Shown piece after piece: positions 17,631-26,301 of a stretch of 64,000 nt of DNA. The number at the start of each line of letters is the position of its first letter. Position 1 is the stretch's first letter. The notes under the pieces were generated by a model. It had not been told where the DNA came from, ran no database searches, and saw only the letters and a program-made list of their open reading frames with translations. Both the position numbers and the translations under genes were made by a program. Origin of the DNA: Priestia megaterium (GTDB lineage Bacteria > Bacillota > Bacilli > Bacillales > Bacillaceae_H); NCBI RefSeq assembly GCF_023824195.1, contig NZ_CP085442.1:906001-970000 (forward strand), in the 5' to 3' direction.

Positions 17631-18143
17631 TTGATAAGCTGGAGTCCACTCAATTTCTCCGCACTTATTCGTATAATCAATATTTACCTCAAAGTTATGT
17701 TTTTCATAAAAATGAATCAATCTTTCGAGATGATCCCAGTCGCGCTCAGCGATATCGCCTTTAATGACATGAACATTTTGATCAACCGCTACTTCTTTTA
17801 AATAATTCATACATACAGAGCCATATCCTTTATTAGCAGGCCCTTTAATGTCACCGATAAAAATAGTGTGATTATCTTCATATACGCCGTCGATAGCAAA
17901 ATCCCAAGCCCCTCTATAGGCTTTTGTGCATTCATTTAGCATAATTTTACATGCGCTTCCGTCATTTTGTGCCGATACAATAACTAACTGATTATCTTCA
18001 GGCTGATCGACACCAATAACTTCATACTTTTTAGCAATTTCTTTTAAATTATCCTGCATACGAAATAGCTGAAACTCTAAATCATCAAGTGTTTCTTTTA
18101 GTTCTTCTGCATTCTGGTTTTTTTCTGTAAGCTGAGTAAACAT
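17628..18143 (-). CDS. Coiled-coil N-terminus plus GNAT-like domain protein (unknown)
   Basis: A 171-residue protein I do not recognise by name. Residues 1-40 form an amphipathic helix or coiled coil rich in Glu, Lys and Leu. Residues about 85-165 look like a GNAT acetyltransferase core: 'FIGDIKGPANKGYGSVCMNYLKEVA' resembles the acetyl-CoA loop (Q/RxxGxG/A, here KGYGS), followed by a strand and 'LIHFYEKHNFEV', the usual GNAT end. The ATG has AAAGGAG 6 nt upstream. It stands alone, convergent with the sugar operon. The GNAT assignment is moderate and the substrate unknown. Confidence 0.6.
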   Translation of the reverse strand: MFTQLTEKNQNAEELKETLDDLEFQLFRMQDNLKEIAKKYEVIGVDQPEDNQLVIVSAQNDGSACKIMLNECTKAYRGAWDFAIDGVYEDNHTIFIGDIKGPANKGYGSVCMNYLKEVAVDQNVHVIKGDIAERDWDHLERLIHFYEKHNFEVNIDYTNKCGEIEWTPAYQ

Positions 18144-18628
18144 TTTATACTCCTTTCCGTCTGTTTTCGGTCTAAGTGCGCCTATGACAAAGAGGACACG
18201 GTGTATAAAGCGAAACTTTATTTAGCAAAGTATCTACCTTAGTAAAAATATAAAAAGGAAAGAACCTGATTTGATTGATTATTCATCAAAACGGCTGCTT
18301 TCCTTAACATTCACTTTTAAATTTTTCACAACGTGTATAAGGGTAACAAAGACTGATTAATTTTGTCAATAAGGTTGTAGGTCTATTTATAAAGAAGATA
18401 ACAGGTCATTTTGCTTATTGAGGAGAAAAAATAATGGGTGAAAAAAGAATCATTTTAAAGTAAAATCATTGGAGGAAAAGTATGGTTAAAGAGTAATTAC
18501 TTTTCATTTGGAAAAAACATACTTAAAATAAATCAAGAAAATATTTCATTTACTTACAAAATATTATAGAAAAATGGATGGAGTAATATGGGGTAAGTGT
18601 TAACTATATCGAACAAAGGGTGTATAAG
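18144..18628. other. AT-rich intergenic region, promoters of divergent genes
   Basis: This region must hold the promoter of the minus-strand gene at 18143 and of the signalling operon at 18629. I see no ORF with a ribosome-binding site. An imperfect hairpin is bounded by AAGGAAAG (18255-18262) and CTTTCCTT (18298-18305) with TTTGAT/ATCAAA inside. No clear sigma-A pair, cre site or riboswitch was found. Confidence 0.5.
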
Positions 18629-20236
18629 ATGGATAAATATCAAATTGCATTGTTAGCTAATGTCCGCAAGCAGCTGCAAGAGTGGACTGATCAAAATGAA
18701 GAAATACCTCATGAAGAGGTCTATCGCTTTTTGCATTCAATTTCTGGAACCTCTGCGACCATTGGACTGCATTATTTAGGAGATCGTTCCCGCGAGTTAA
18801 TGGAAGCCGTTGAAAAAAACCAGAAAAAAACTTGGGATTACTCAGAGTTGAATACTTTTTTATTAGATATTATTAAAATTTGTTATCAAGATGAAATTCA
18901 ATCGGTAGAAGATATAAATAAACCGATAGAAATCAGTGAAAAAACAGCTAATATTTTACTTGTGGATGATGATCTTTCAATGCTGATGTATTTAAAAGAA
19001 CAGTTTGAAAAACAAGGCTGGTACGTATTAGCAACAGCTTCTAAAGAAAAAGCCATTACGGCTTTTTACGAATTAAAGCCGGATTGTTTTGTTGTTGATG
19101 TACATATGAAAGACGGTACGGGCTTTGACATTCTTTCATTTTTACGTGATAAAACAAAGCAACTGTTCGTCCCGATTGTCATGATGAGCGTTGATAATCA
19201 AAGGGAGACGCGTTTGAAGGCTTTTAAATTAGGGGCCGATGATTTTTTTGTTAAACCTCTTGATATGGAAGAAAGTCTACTTCGAATTGGTCACCATATT
19301 GAACGAAAGCAGATGTTTAACTCCTATTTAATGTTTGATGAATTAACAGGAGCCTATAACCGAACGTATTTAAAAGAAGTCTACAGTCAGCAGCTATCTA
19401 GCTACGACCGCTTGAAAGAGCCTTTTTGTTTAGCGATTTTAGATTTAGATTTCTTTAAAAGAATAAATGATCAGTATGGACACCTTATGGGAGACCGTGT
19501 GCTGCAAGCATTTGTAGAGTATATGAAGCATGAAATTCGTCCAACAGATTACATCTTTAGATATGGAGGCGAAGAATTTATTCTTTTACTTCCAAAAACC
19601 AATATAAAAGAGGCAGAAACAGTATTAAATAGACTGTTGGATTTGTTTGTGAAAAAAGTGTTCACACATCAAAGCAATTCGTTTTATTGCAGCTTTTCCG
19701 GCGGAGTTGTAGAAGTTCATAACACTGAATGGCCGTTAGAAAAAGCTCTTCATCAAGCTGATGAAGCATTATATATAGCGAAGGAATCAGGGCGTCAAAA
19801 AATTGTAGCTTCTTCTCAAAGCAAGCTGGTTAAAAAGCGAACGCTTCGTATGGCTATTATTGATGATGATTCTATCATTCGAACGATGCTGAAAGAGCTT
19901 TTAAGTAAGATTGATGTAGGAGATCGCTATGAAGTGAAAATAGAAGTGTTTAAAGACGGCATCGAATTTTTTGAATCCCAATGGATTCACTCTAGTGATC
20001 AGTACTTTGTTATTTTAGATGGAATGATGCCTAAAATGGATGGCTTGGAAGTTCTGCAAAAATTAAGACAGCATAAACGTCACGATCAGTACACGGTTAT
20101 TATGCTTACATCACGAAACAGCGAACAAGATATTCAAAGAGCATTAGAACTTGGGGCAGACGATTACATGACAAAGCCATTTAAGTTAATGGAGCTTGAA
20201 GCGCGCGTGCGTCATTTAATGAAGAAGGTGAAATAA
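18629..20236 (+). CDS. Hpt-REC-GGDEF-REC response regulator / diguanylate cyclase
   Basis: A 535-residue signalling protein with four domains. Residues about 1-95 look like an Hpt domain (LHSISGTSATIGL contains the phospho-accepting His motif). REC1 (about 105-225) has the acidic pair VDDD, phospho-Asp in VVDVHMKDG and Lys in VKPLD. GGDEF (about 240-395) has an intact active site RYGGEEF and an inhibitory I-site RxxD (RPTD) five residues before GGEEF. REC2 (about 405-535) has IDDD, LDGMMPKMDG and TKPFK. It should make c-di-GMP under phosphorelay control with product feedback. ATG 18629 follows AAAGGTG. It is the first gene of the six-gene operon. Confidence 0.88.
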   Translation: MDKYQIALLANVRKQLQEWTDQNEEIPHEEVYRFLHSISGTSATIGLHYLGDRSRELMEAVEKNQKKTWDYSELNTFLLDIIKICYQDEIQSVEDINKPIEISEKTANILLVDDDLSMLMYLKEQFEKQGWYVLATASKEKAITAFYELKPDCFVVDVHMKDGTGFDILSFLRDKTKQLFVPIVMMSVDNQRETRLKAFKLGADDFFVKPLDMEESLLRIGHHIERKQMFNSYLMFDELTGAYNRTYLKEVYSQQLSSYDRLKEPFCLAILDLDFFKRINDQYGHLMGDRVLQAFVEYMKHEIRPTDYIFRYGGEEFILLLPKTNIKEAETVLNRLLDLFVKKVFTHQSNSFYCSFSGGVVEVHNTEWPLEKALHQADEALYIAKESGRQKIVASSQSKLVKKRTLRMAIIDDDSIIRTMLKELLSKIDVGDRYEVKIEVFKDGIEFFESQWIHSSDQYFVILDGMMPKMDGLEVLQKLRQHKRHDQYTVIMLTSRNSEQDIQRALELGADDYMTKPFKLMELEARVRHLMKKVK

Positions 20237-21286
20237 ATGGCGATGTCAATTCAAGTGGTATATGTCTTATTTGGCGGATTGCTATTGCTTTTAGTCTGTT
20301 TTCTGAGTTATTTATTTATTCAAAAAGCGCGTTTAAACGCTTTTCGAGCAAAAGTAGAATCCTATAAAGAGAGTATGAAAGAATCTCTTTTTATTTATTT
20401 ATACAGAAAAGATGAAGAGCATCGCGTCGAGCCTAAAAATAAAATAGAGCTGGCGGGTGTAGAAGAACTATTGAGCGGTTTTTCTGCAGCCGTGCAAGGC
20501 GATGACATTTTAAATAACATTACGGTCTATGCGGAGAAGGCTTTTACACCCAAATATAAAAAAGAGCTGCATCATTCTAGATGGAGTGTCAGAATGAATG
20601 CCCTTTATGCTATTGAAGACTTTGGTATAACTATGCTAACAGACCAATTAGTAGAAATGTATGAGAAAAAAAATAGTACAGCGGCTGAAAAAAATCAAAT
20701 TTTAAAGATTTTAGTTAAGCTGAACCGTCCTGAGTTTGTTGTGTACATGACGCACGCTTCTAGACCGCTGTCTGAATTTATGTACCGCTCTTTATTTGGA
20801 ACTATGAACAGTGAGCAGTTTCAGGAATTTATTAATAAATTTGAAGACCTGCGAGAAGAAATTCAGCTGCCTCTTATCGATATGATCGGTATCAATCATA
20901 AATTAGAGTATATAGATTTCTTAAAAGTGCACATGAAAAGTTCATCAGAAGAACTGCGAATTCGTTCGTTGAAATCACTAAACGCTTTATCTTTTCCATT
21001 AAAAATAGAGGAGCTCACGAAACATCTTCAGTCCGATATTTGGCAAGAAAGAATGATGGCTACAAAACTAGTAGGCAAAACGAGAGATGAAAAGGGACTG
21101 TCACTTCTTGAGCAGTCGCTAAAAGATTCTCACTTTCTTGTGCGTTCGAATGCTGCTCAGTCAATGATGAAAATCCCAACAGGTACAGAATACTTAGTTC
21201 ATGTATACGAAACGACTGATGACAAGTTTTCAAAAGATATGGCAGCAGAGTGGCTTGAAAAAGGAGGAATTACGGTTGTGGAATAG
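20237..21286 (+). CDS. Membrane-anchored HEAT-repeat-like protein
   Basis: A 349-residue protein. One N-terminal membrane helix (residues about 7-29) is followed by an all-helical cytosolic part. Repeated helix pairs such as 'HHSRWSVRMNALYAIEDFG', 'HMKSSSEELRIRSLKSLNALS', 'LQSDIWQERMMATKLVGKTRDEKGLSLLEQSL' and 'SHFLVRSNAAQSMMKI' are typical HEAT/PBS-lyase-type repeats. These make protein-binding scaffolds. It starts right after the cyclase stop and overlaps the glycosyltransferase start by 11 nt. I infer that it links the signalling proteins to the membrane synthase; no catalytic motif is seen. Confidence 0.75.
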   Translation: MAMSIQVVYVLFGGLLLLLVCFLSYLFIQKARLNAFRAKVESYKESMKESLFIYLYRKDEEHRVEPKNKIELAGVEELLSGFSAAVQGDDILNNITVYAEKAFTPKYKKELHHSRWSVRMNALYAIEDFGITMLTDQLVEMYEKKNSTAAEKNQILKILVKLNRPEFVVYMTHASRPLSEFMYRSLFGTMNSEQFQEFINKFEDLREEIQLPLIDMIGINHKLEYIDFLKVHMKSSSEELRIRSLKSLNALSFPLKIEELTKHLQSDIWQERMMATKLVGKTRDEKGLSLLEQSLKDSHFLVRSNAAQSMMKIPTGTEYLVHVYETTDDKFSKDMAAEWLEKGGITVVE

Positions 21287-22685
21287 TGTTTGGCATCTTT
21301 TATTGTCCATTTGCGGGTGGGCTGTATTTGCTTATATGATTTTTGTGCTTTGTTTTTATTTTATGATGTTTATCATCTCTGCTTTTCAACTGCGAAAGCA
21401 ATATCAATTAAATGATGAAGAGCCTTATGAAGATTTGCTTGCGGTTAGCTATACAACGCCGTTATCTATATTAGTTCCCGCTTATAACGAATCTGTCGGG
21501 ATTATTGGAAGCGTGCGTTCACTGCTTGGAATTGAATATCCGGAATATGAAGTAATTGTAGTAAATGACGGATCTTCAGATGATACGTTAGAAAAGCTCA
21601 TCGAAGAGTTTTCTCTTGTGAAAATGAATCGAGTTGTGAGAAAGCAAGTGGAAACGAAAGAAGTAAAAGCTGTATATCGTTCTAAATTATACGATTATTT
21701 ATATGTAGTCGATAAACAAAATGGGGGAAAGTCAGATGCATTAAATGCAGGAATTAATTTATCCAACTATCCTTATTTTTGTTCGATCGATGGCGATTCA
21801 GTGTTAGAAAGAGACGCTTTTTTAAAAGTTATGAAGCCAATTATTGATTCAGACGGAGAAGTAATTGCTTCAGGAGGGAGTATTCGAATTGCAAACGGAT
21901 GTAAAATCGAAAACGGTGCGGTCGTATCTATTGGACTTGATACGCAGCCGCTTGTTGTGATGCAGATTATTGAATATTTACGTGCCTTTCTTATGGGGCG
22001 CATTGGTCTCAGTCGCCATAATTTATTACTTATTGTGTCAGGAGCATTTGGCGTATTTTCTAAACGCTGGGTGATTGAAGCTGGGGGGTATTCTCATACA
22101 GTCGGCGAAGACATGGAGCTTGTTGTCCGCCTGCACCGACTGATTAAACAGAAAAAAACCAACAATCAAATTGTTTATATTCCAGATCCCGTATGCTGGA
22201 CAGAGGCACCCGATGAAATCAAATATTTGCGAAGACAGCGGAACCGCTGGCACCGCGGTTTATTTGATAGTCTTTGGAAGCATAAAGAGATGCTGTTTAA
22301 TCCGAAATACGGAAGTATCGGAATGATTTCTATGCCTTATTTTGTGTTTATTGAACTAATCGGGCCGGTCATGGAAATGTTAGGGTATTTGTTTATTGTC
22401 ATTTCTCTAGTTGTAGGCGGGATTTATGTAGAGTTTGCTTATTTGCTTTTTCTCTTAATGGTTGTATATGGTTCTCTTTATTCGATGGCGGCCGTTTTGC
22501 TAGAAGAGTGGAGCCTTCGCAAATATCCAAAAGTATCTGATATCGCTAAGCTGTTTGTCTTTTCCCTGACCGAATCCTTTTGGTATCGCCCTCTAACTGT
22601 TATATGGCGCTGTCATGGATTGTTGGATGTTATTCGCAATAAAAAAGGCTGGGGAGACATGCAGCGAAAAGGAGTTTCACAATGA
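21276..22685 (+). CDS. Processive membrane glycosyltransferase, GT2 family
   Basis: A 469-residue polysaccharide synthase. Two N-terminal helices are followed by a cytosolic GT-A domain and C-terminal helices (about residues 350-430). All hallmark residues are visible: 'LVPAYNES', 'VVNDGSSDDT' (first Asp), 'SIDGDSV' (DxD), 'GEDMELVVRL' (catalytic base in ED) and 'RRQRNRWHRG' (the Q/RxxRW product-binding motif). It resembles PgaC/IcaA and hyaluronan synthase types. I chose the TTG at 21276 (GGAGG 8 nt upstream); the only upstream ATG lies deep in the previous gene. No PilZ domain is present. Polymer identity is unknown. Confidence 0.88.
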   Translation: MWNSVWHLLLSICGWAVFAYMIFVLCFYFMMFIISAFQLRKQYQLNDEEPYEDLLAVSYTTPLSILVPAYNESVGIIGSVRSLLGIEYPEYEVIVVNDGSSDDTLEKLIEEFSLVKMNRVVRKQVETKEVKAVYRSKLYDYLYVVDKQNGGKSDALNAGINLSNYPYFCSIDGDSVLERDAFLKVMKPIIDSDGEVIASGGSIRIANGCKIENGAVVSIGLDTQPLVVMQIIEYLRAFLMGRIGLSRHNLLLIVSGAFGVFSKRWVIEAGGYSHTVGEDMELVVRLHRLIKQKKTNNQIVYIPDPVCWTEAPDEIKYLRRQRNRWHRGLFDSLWKHKEMLFNPKYGSIGMISMPYFVFIELIGPVMEMLGYLFIVISLVVGGIYVEFAYLLFLLMVVYGSLYSMAAVLLEEWSLRKYPKVSDIAKLFVFSLTESFWYRPLTVIWRCHGLLDVIRNKKGWGDMQRKGVSQ

Positions 22686-25600
22686 AAAAATGGTTATTAA
22701 TTGGCGGCATTATCTTGGTTATTGCCGTAACGGCTTCTCCGTTTCTTATTTGGCAGCTAAAGAAACCAACTGATTTAAATATGCTTGTCATTGATAAAAC
22801 AGTTCCAGATCAAACGTTTCGAGAGCATCAAGGTTTAATGTGGATGTTGAATCAAGCGAAAGTACGCAAAGGTGGAAAGCCTTATGAAATCTCAAAAGAT
22901 TATGCAGGGTTTTACCCGAAAGGAGATAAAACATACAGCATTAAATCTCTGCCAAAAACAAACTCTGCAGATATGATTTATATCACGGACACTTATGGCG
23001 TATATAAAGAAGATTTAGGCGTAAAAGCTAAAAAAGGAAATCGATCTCAATTGGTGTATGGCGGTATGACTTCTGACGACGTCAGCTACGTTAAGAAAGC
23101 GCTGAATGGACGTACAAAAACGTTGATTGGAGAGTTTAATACATTCGGAAGCCCTACTTCTTTAGACGTTCGTAAAGAACTGTATGAATTATACAATGTT
23201 ACCTGGTCCGGCTGGATTGGTCGTTATTTTGATGAATTCGGCAGTGAAGAAGTTCCTGCTTGGGTAAAAAGTGCTTACAAAAAGCAGTACAGCAAAGAGT
23301 GGAACCTTACAGGGAAAGGATTATTATTTGTTAATGAATCCAATAAGCTCGTTATTGTAACGGAAAAAGAATTAAAAGAAAATCCAGTATGGTTTCAATA
23401 TACAAAACAAGGAAAGAAAACATTGGATTTACAGGATGAATCTGCTTATCAATATTGGTTTGACGTAATTACACCGCATCAAAAAAGTGATGTGCAGGCT
23501 CAGTTTGTCTTTCACTTGGATTCTAAAGGACAAAACAAGCTAAAGGAAAATGGCATTCCTTTGTCCATACCAGCAGTCATTCATCACAATAAAGAGCGAT
23601 ATGATACCTATTACTTTGCAGGAGATTTTGCAGATCAAGGAGAAGTACCTTCCATTTATCAAACCTCTTTTTACCCGGTGTGGAAGAAATGGACAGAGAA
23701 AATTGGAAAAGAAGATGAGTCTTCATTTTACTGGACTGTTTACCTGCCTCTTATGAACAAGATAATAGATCAACGGAAAAATGAATCGCAGCCCGCCGCT
23801 GCTACTTTTAATGAAAATATGGAAATCTATGAAGATGCTGACCGTAAAGTAGCAGGGAAAGTAGGGAAAGATTATTTGCAAGTTTATCAAAATGGCAAGT
23901 GGAAGGATTTGCTGATTAAAGGAGTAAATATGGGCATTAGTAAACCAGGCCATTTCCCCGGTGAGACTGCTATTTCGAAAGAGGAATATTTGCGCTGGTT
24001 TAAAGAAATTGGAAAGATGAATGCAAACTCAGTCCGCGTATACACCATTCATCCTCCTGCCTTTTATGAAGCGCTTGCTGAGTATAACCAAAAAGCCAAA
24101 GAACCCATTTATCTTTTTCATGGAGTATGGGTGAATGAAGAAGTTTTCTATGATTCACAAGATGCTTTTGCGAAGGGAAACACAAAAGAATTTGAAGCTG
24201 AAATGAAAAGGATTGTAAACGTTATTCACGGAAATGCAACGCTGCCAAAACGGACGGGACATGCAAGCGGCACCTATACAGCAGACGTTTCTCCTTATGT
24301 GCTAGGCTGGATTATAGGAGTTGAATGGGATCCTACTGTAGCCCTTTCAACAAATGAAAAACATAAAGGAATGAAAGATTTTAAAGGGCAGTACATCTAT
24401 ACCGAAAAAGGCAATCCCTTTGAAATTTGGCTTGCTCAGCTTATGGAAAAAACAATTTCATATGAGCAGGATAAATATGATTGGCAGCGGCCTATGAGCT
24501 TTACGAACTGGGTGACGACGGATTTACTGACTCATCCATATGAGCCTTCTGAAGACGAAGATAAAGTGTCTGTTAATCCTAATTTAATTCACACGACCAA
24601 AAAATTTGAGCCGGGCTTATTTGCTTCTTATCATATTTATCCGTACTATCCTGATTTCTTAAACTATGAACCTCGTTATCTTGCTTATAGAGATCATCGA
24701 GGAGAGAAAAATAACTACGCAGGCTATTTGCAAAATATGAAAGAAGTTCATCATATGCCCGTTCTTGTTGCAGAATTCGGTATCCCAGCTTCACGAGGAC
24801 TGACCCATAGAAACGTATACGGGTGGGATCAAGGCTTTCATACGGAACAAGAACAAGGAAAGATTCTGTCACGCTTATACGAAGATATTGTTGAAGAGAA
24901 AATGGCTGGCGGTATGGTCTTTACATGGCAAGATGAATGGTTTAAGCGAACGTGGAATACGATGGAGTACGACAATCCGAACCGCAGACCATTTTGGACG
25001 AATTTGCAAACGGGAGAGCAGCATTTTGGACTGCTGAGTTTTGATCCAGGAACGAAGCTAAAAGTCAAAGTAGACGGTAAATCAGATGATTGGAAAAAGC
25101 TGAAAAGCAAGTCGGTATATAAGCCGTCTAAGAAGTTAAAAGCATTGAACATTACAAGTGATGAAGGTTATCTATATCTACACGTGAGTGCAAAAGAACT
25201 GGAAGATCAAAAGCTTTATTTCTTGTTTAACACGATTAACAATCAGGGACAGGCGAAAATTCCTCAAATTCCTTCCTTAAAAACAAAAGGAATCGATTTT
25301 GTAGCAGAATTAAACGGGAAAGAAGACAGTCACTTATGGGTAGACAGCTATTACGATACGTATTATTTTTCATATGCTCATCAGCTTCAAATGATTTCAG
25401 CGGTAAAAGGAACCGATACAAAAGACAACGGCATGTTTAATCCAATCAGGCTGGCGCTCAACAAAGAGTTAGCGATTGGCGAAGGGAATAACAAGAGAAC
25501 CATTCCTTTTGACGCCTATGAAACTGGGAAGCTCGAAGAAGGAAACAGCGATCCTAACTCTTCTTCATTCGATTCATTAGCAGATTTTAAAGTGGATGAA

Positions 25601-25930
25601 TCAAATGGAATTGCTGAACTTCGCATCCCTTGGGCGCTTTTAAATGTAAAAGATCCGAGTCAAAAAGAAATAATGGGAGATATTTGGTCCAAAAAAGGAT
25701 TAGAATCCAGCGAGAAAATAAAAGGAATTCAAGTGGGAGTCGTAGCTGTTAATAAGAAGAGCAATGACGTGGAAGATACGTTTCCGACTCAGAAAAAAGG
25801 AGAACTTTTATTAAAAGATTTTTACTTATACAAGTGGAAAAATTGGGAGTATCCAACTTTTCACGAACGAATAAAGCCGTCCTACTTCATATTGCAAAAA
25901 ACGTATGGACGACTACAAGCGGAGGAATAA
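22682..25930 (+). CDS. Large membrane-anchored glycosidase-like protein with C-terminal CBM9-like domain
   Basis: A 1082-residue protein with one N-terminal membrane helix (residues 4-26) and the rest outside. Residues about 35-370 form an uncharacterised domain with a Rossmann-like strand (DMIYITDTYGVY). Residues about 395-800 look like a clan GH-A TIM barrel: 'LLIKGVNMGISKPG', 'NANSVRVYTIHPP', candidate acid/base E548 in IGVEWDP, and candidate nucleophile E698 in VLVAEFGIP. Residues about 815-1082 resemble a family 9 carbohydrate-binding/DOMON-like fold (KVDGKSDDWKKLKS). It overlaps the glycosyltransferase by 4 nt (ATGA), so it probably trims, releases or transfers the polymer made by that enzyme. 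Confidence 0.72.
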   Translation: MKKWLLIGGIILVIAVTASPFLIWQLKKPTDLNMLVIDKTVPDQTFREHQGLMWMLNQAKVRKGGKPYEISKDYAGFYPKGDKTYSIKSLPKTNSADMIYITDTYGVYKEDLGVKAKKGNRSQLVYGGMTSDDVSYVKKALNGRTKTLIGEFNTFGSPTSLDVRKELYELYNVTWSGWIGRYFDEFGSEEVPAWVKSAYKKQYSKEWNLTGKGLLFVNESNKLVIVTEKELKENPVWFQYTKQGKKTLDLQDESAYQYWFDVITPHQKSDVQAQFVFHLDSKGQNKLKENGIPLSIPAVIHHNKERYDTYYFAGDFADQGEVPSIYQTSFYPVWKKWTEKIGKEDESSFYWTVYLPLMNKIIDQRKNESQPAAATFNENMEIYEDADRKVAGKVGKDYLQVYQNGKWKDLLIKGVNMGISKPGHFPGETAISKEEYLRWFKEIGKMNANSVRVYTIHPPAFYEALAEYNQKAKEPIYLFHGVWVNEEVFYDSQDAFAKGNTKEFEAEMKRIVNVIHGNATLPKRTGHASGTYTADVSPYVLGWIIGVEWDPTVALSTNEKHKGMKDFKGQYIYTEKGNPFEIWLAQLMEKTISYEQDKYDWQRPMSFTNWVTTDLLTHPYEPSEDEDKVSVNPNLIHTTKKFEPGLFASYHIYPYYPDFLNYEPRYLAYRDHRGEKNNYAGYLQNMKEVHHMPVLVAEFGIPASRGLTHRNVYGWDQGFHTEQEQGKILSRLYEDIVEEKMAGGMVFTWQDEWFKRTWNTMEYDNPNRRPFWTNLQTGEQHFGLLSFDPGTKLKVKVDGKSDDWKKLKSKSVYKPSKKLKALNITSDEGYLYLHVSAKELEDQKLYFLFNTINNQGQAKIPQIPSLKTKGIDFVAELNGKEDSHLWVDSYYDTYYFSYAHQLQMISAVKGTDTKDNGMFNPIRLALNKELAIGEGNNKRTIPFDAYETGKLEEGNSDPNSSSFDSLADFKVDESNGIAELRIPWALLNVKDPSQKEIMGDIWSKKGLESSEKIKGIQVGVVAVNKKSNDVEDTFPTQKKGELLLKDFYLYKWKNWEYPTFHERIKPSYFILQKTYGRLQAEE

Positions 25931-25932
25931 CA

Positions 25933-26301
25933 ATGGCCAAAATTTTATTAGCGGAAGATGAAGAAGTGCTTCGTATGTTAGTGGTAGATACGCTTGAAGA
26001 TGAAGGACATGATGTGACGGAAGCAGAAAATGGCGAAGAAGCTTTGGAATTTATTAAAGAACGTGATTTTGACTTAATTATTTTGGATTATATGATGCCC
26101 GCGTTCACCGGGCTTGAAGTCATTCAGCAGCTGAAAGAAATGAAAGATAAGCGCCATACAAAAGTATTGATGCTTTCAGCTAAGAGTCAAGCTGCTGATC
26201 AAAGCCGAGTGTTAGAAGCAGGGGCTGCGTATTTTATGTCTAAGCCGTTTAGTCCCCTATTACTAGCCGAACGTGTCGAGGAAATTTTAGATGAACAATA
26301 A
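25933..26301 (+). CDS. Single-domain CheY-like response regulator
   Basis: A 122-residue stand-alone receiver. The acidic pocket (AEDEE, residues about 7-11), phospho-Asp in 'LIILDYMMPAFTG' (about 53) and conserved Lys in 'MSKPFSP' are all present. There is no output domain, so it acts as a phosphate carrier or binds a partner. ATG 25933 follows GGAGG; the longer upstream reading only runs into the previous gene. It overlaps the kinase start by 11 nt, implying stoichiometric expression with the kinase. Confidence 0.93.
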   Translation: MAKILLAEDEEVLRMLVVDTLEDEGHDVTEAENGEEALEFIKERDFDLIILDYMMPAFTGLEVIQQLKEMKDKRHTKVLMLSAKSQAADQSRVLEAGAAYFMSKPFSPLLLAERVEEILDEQ

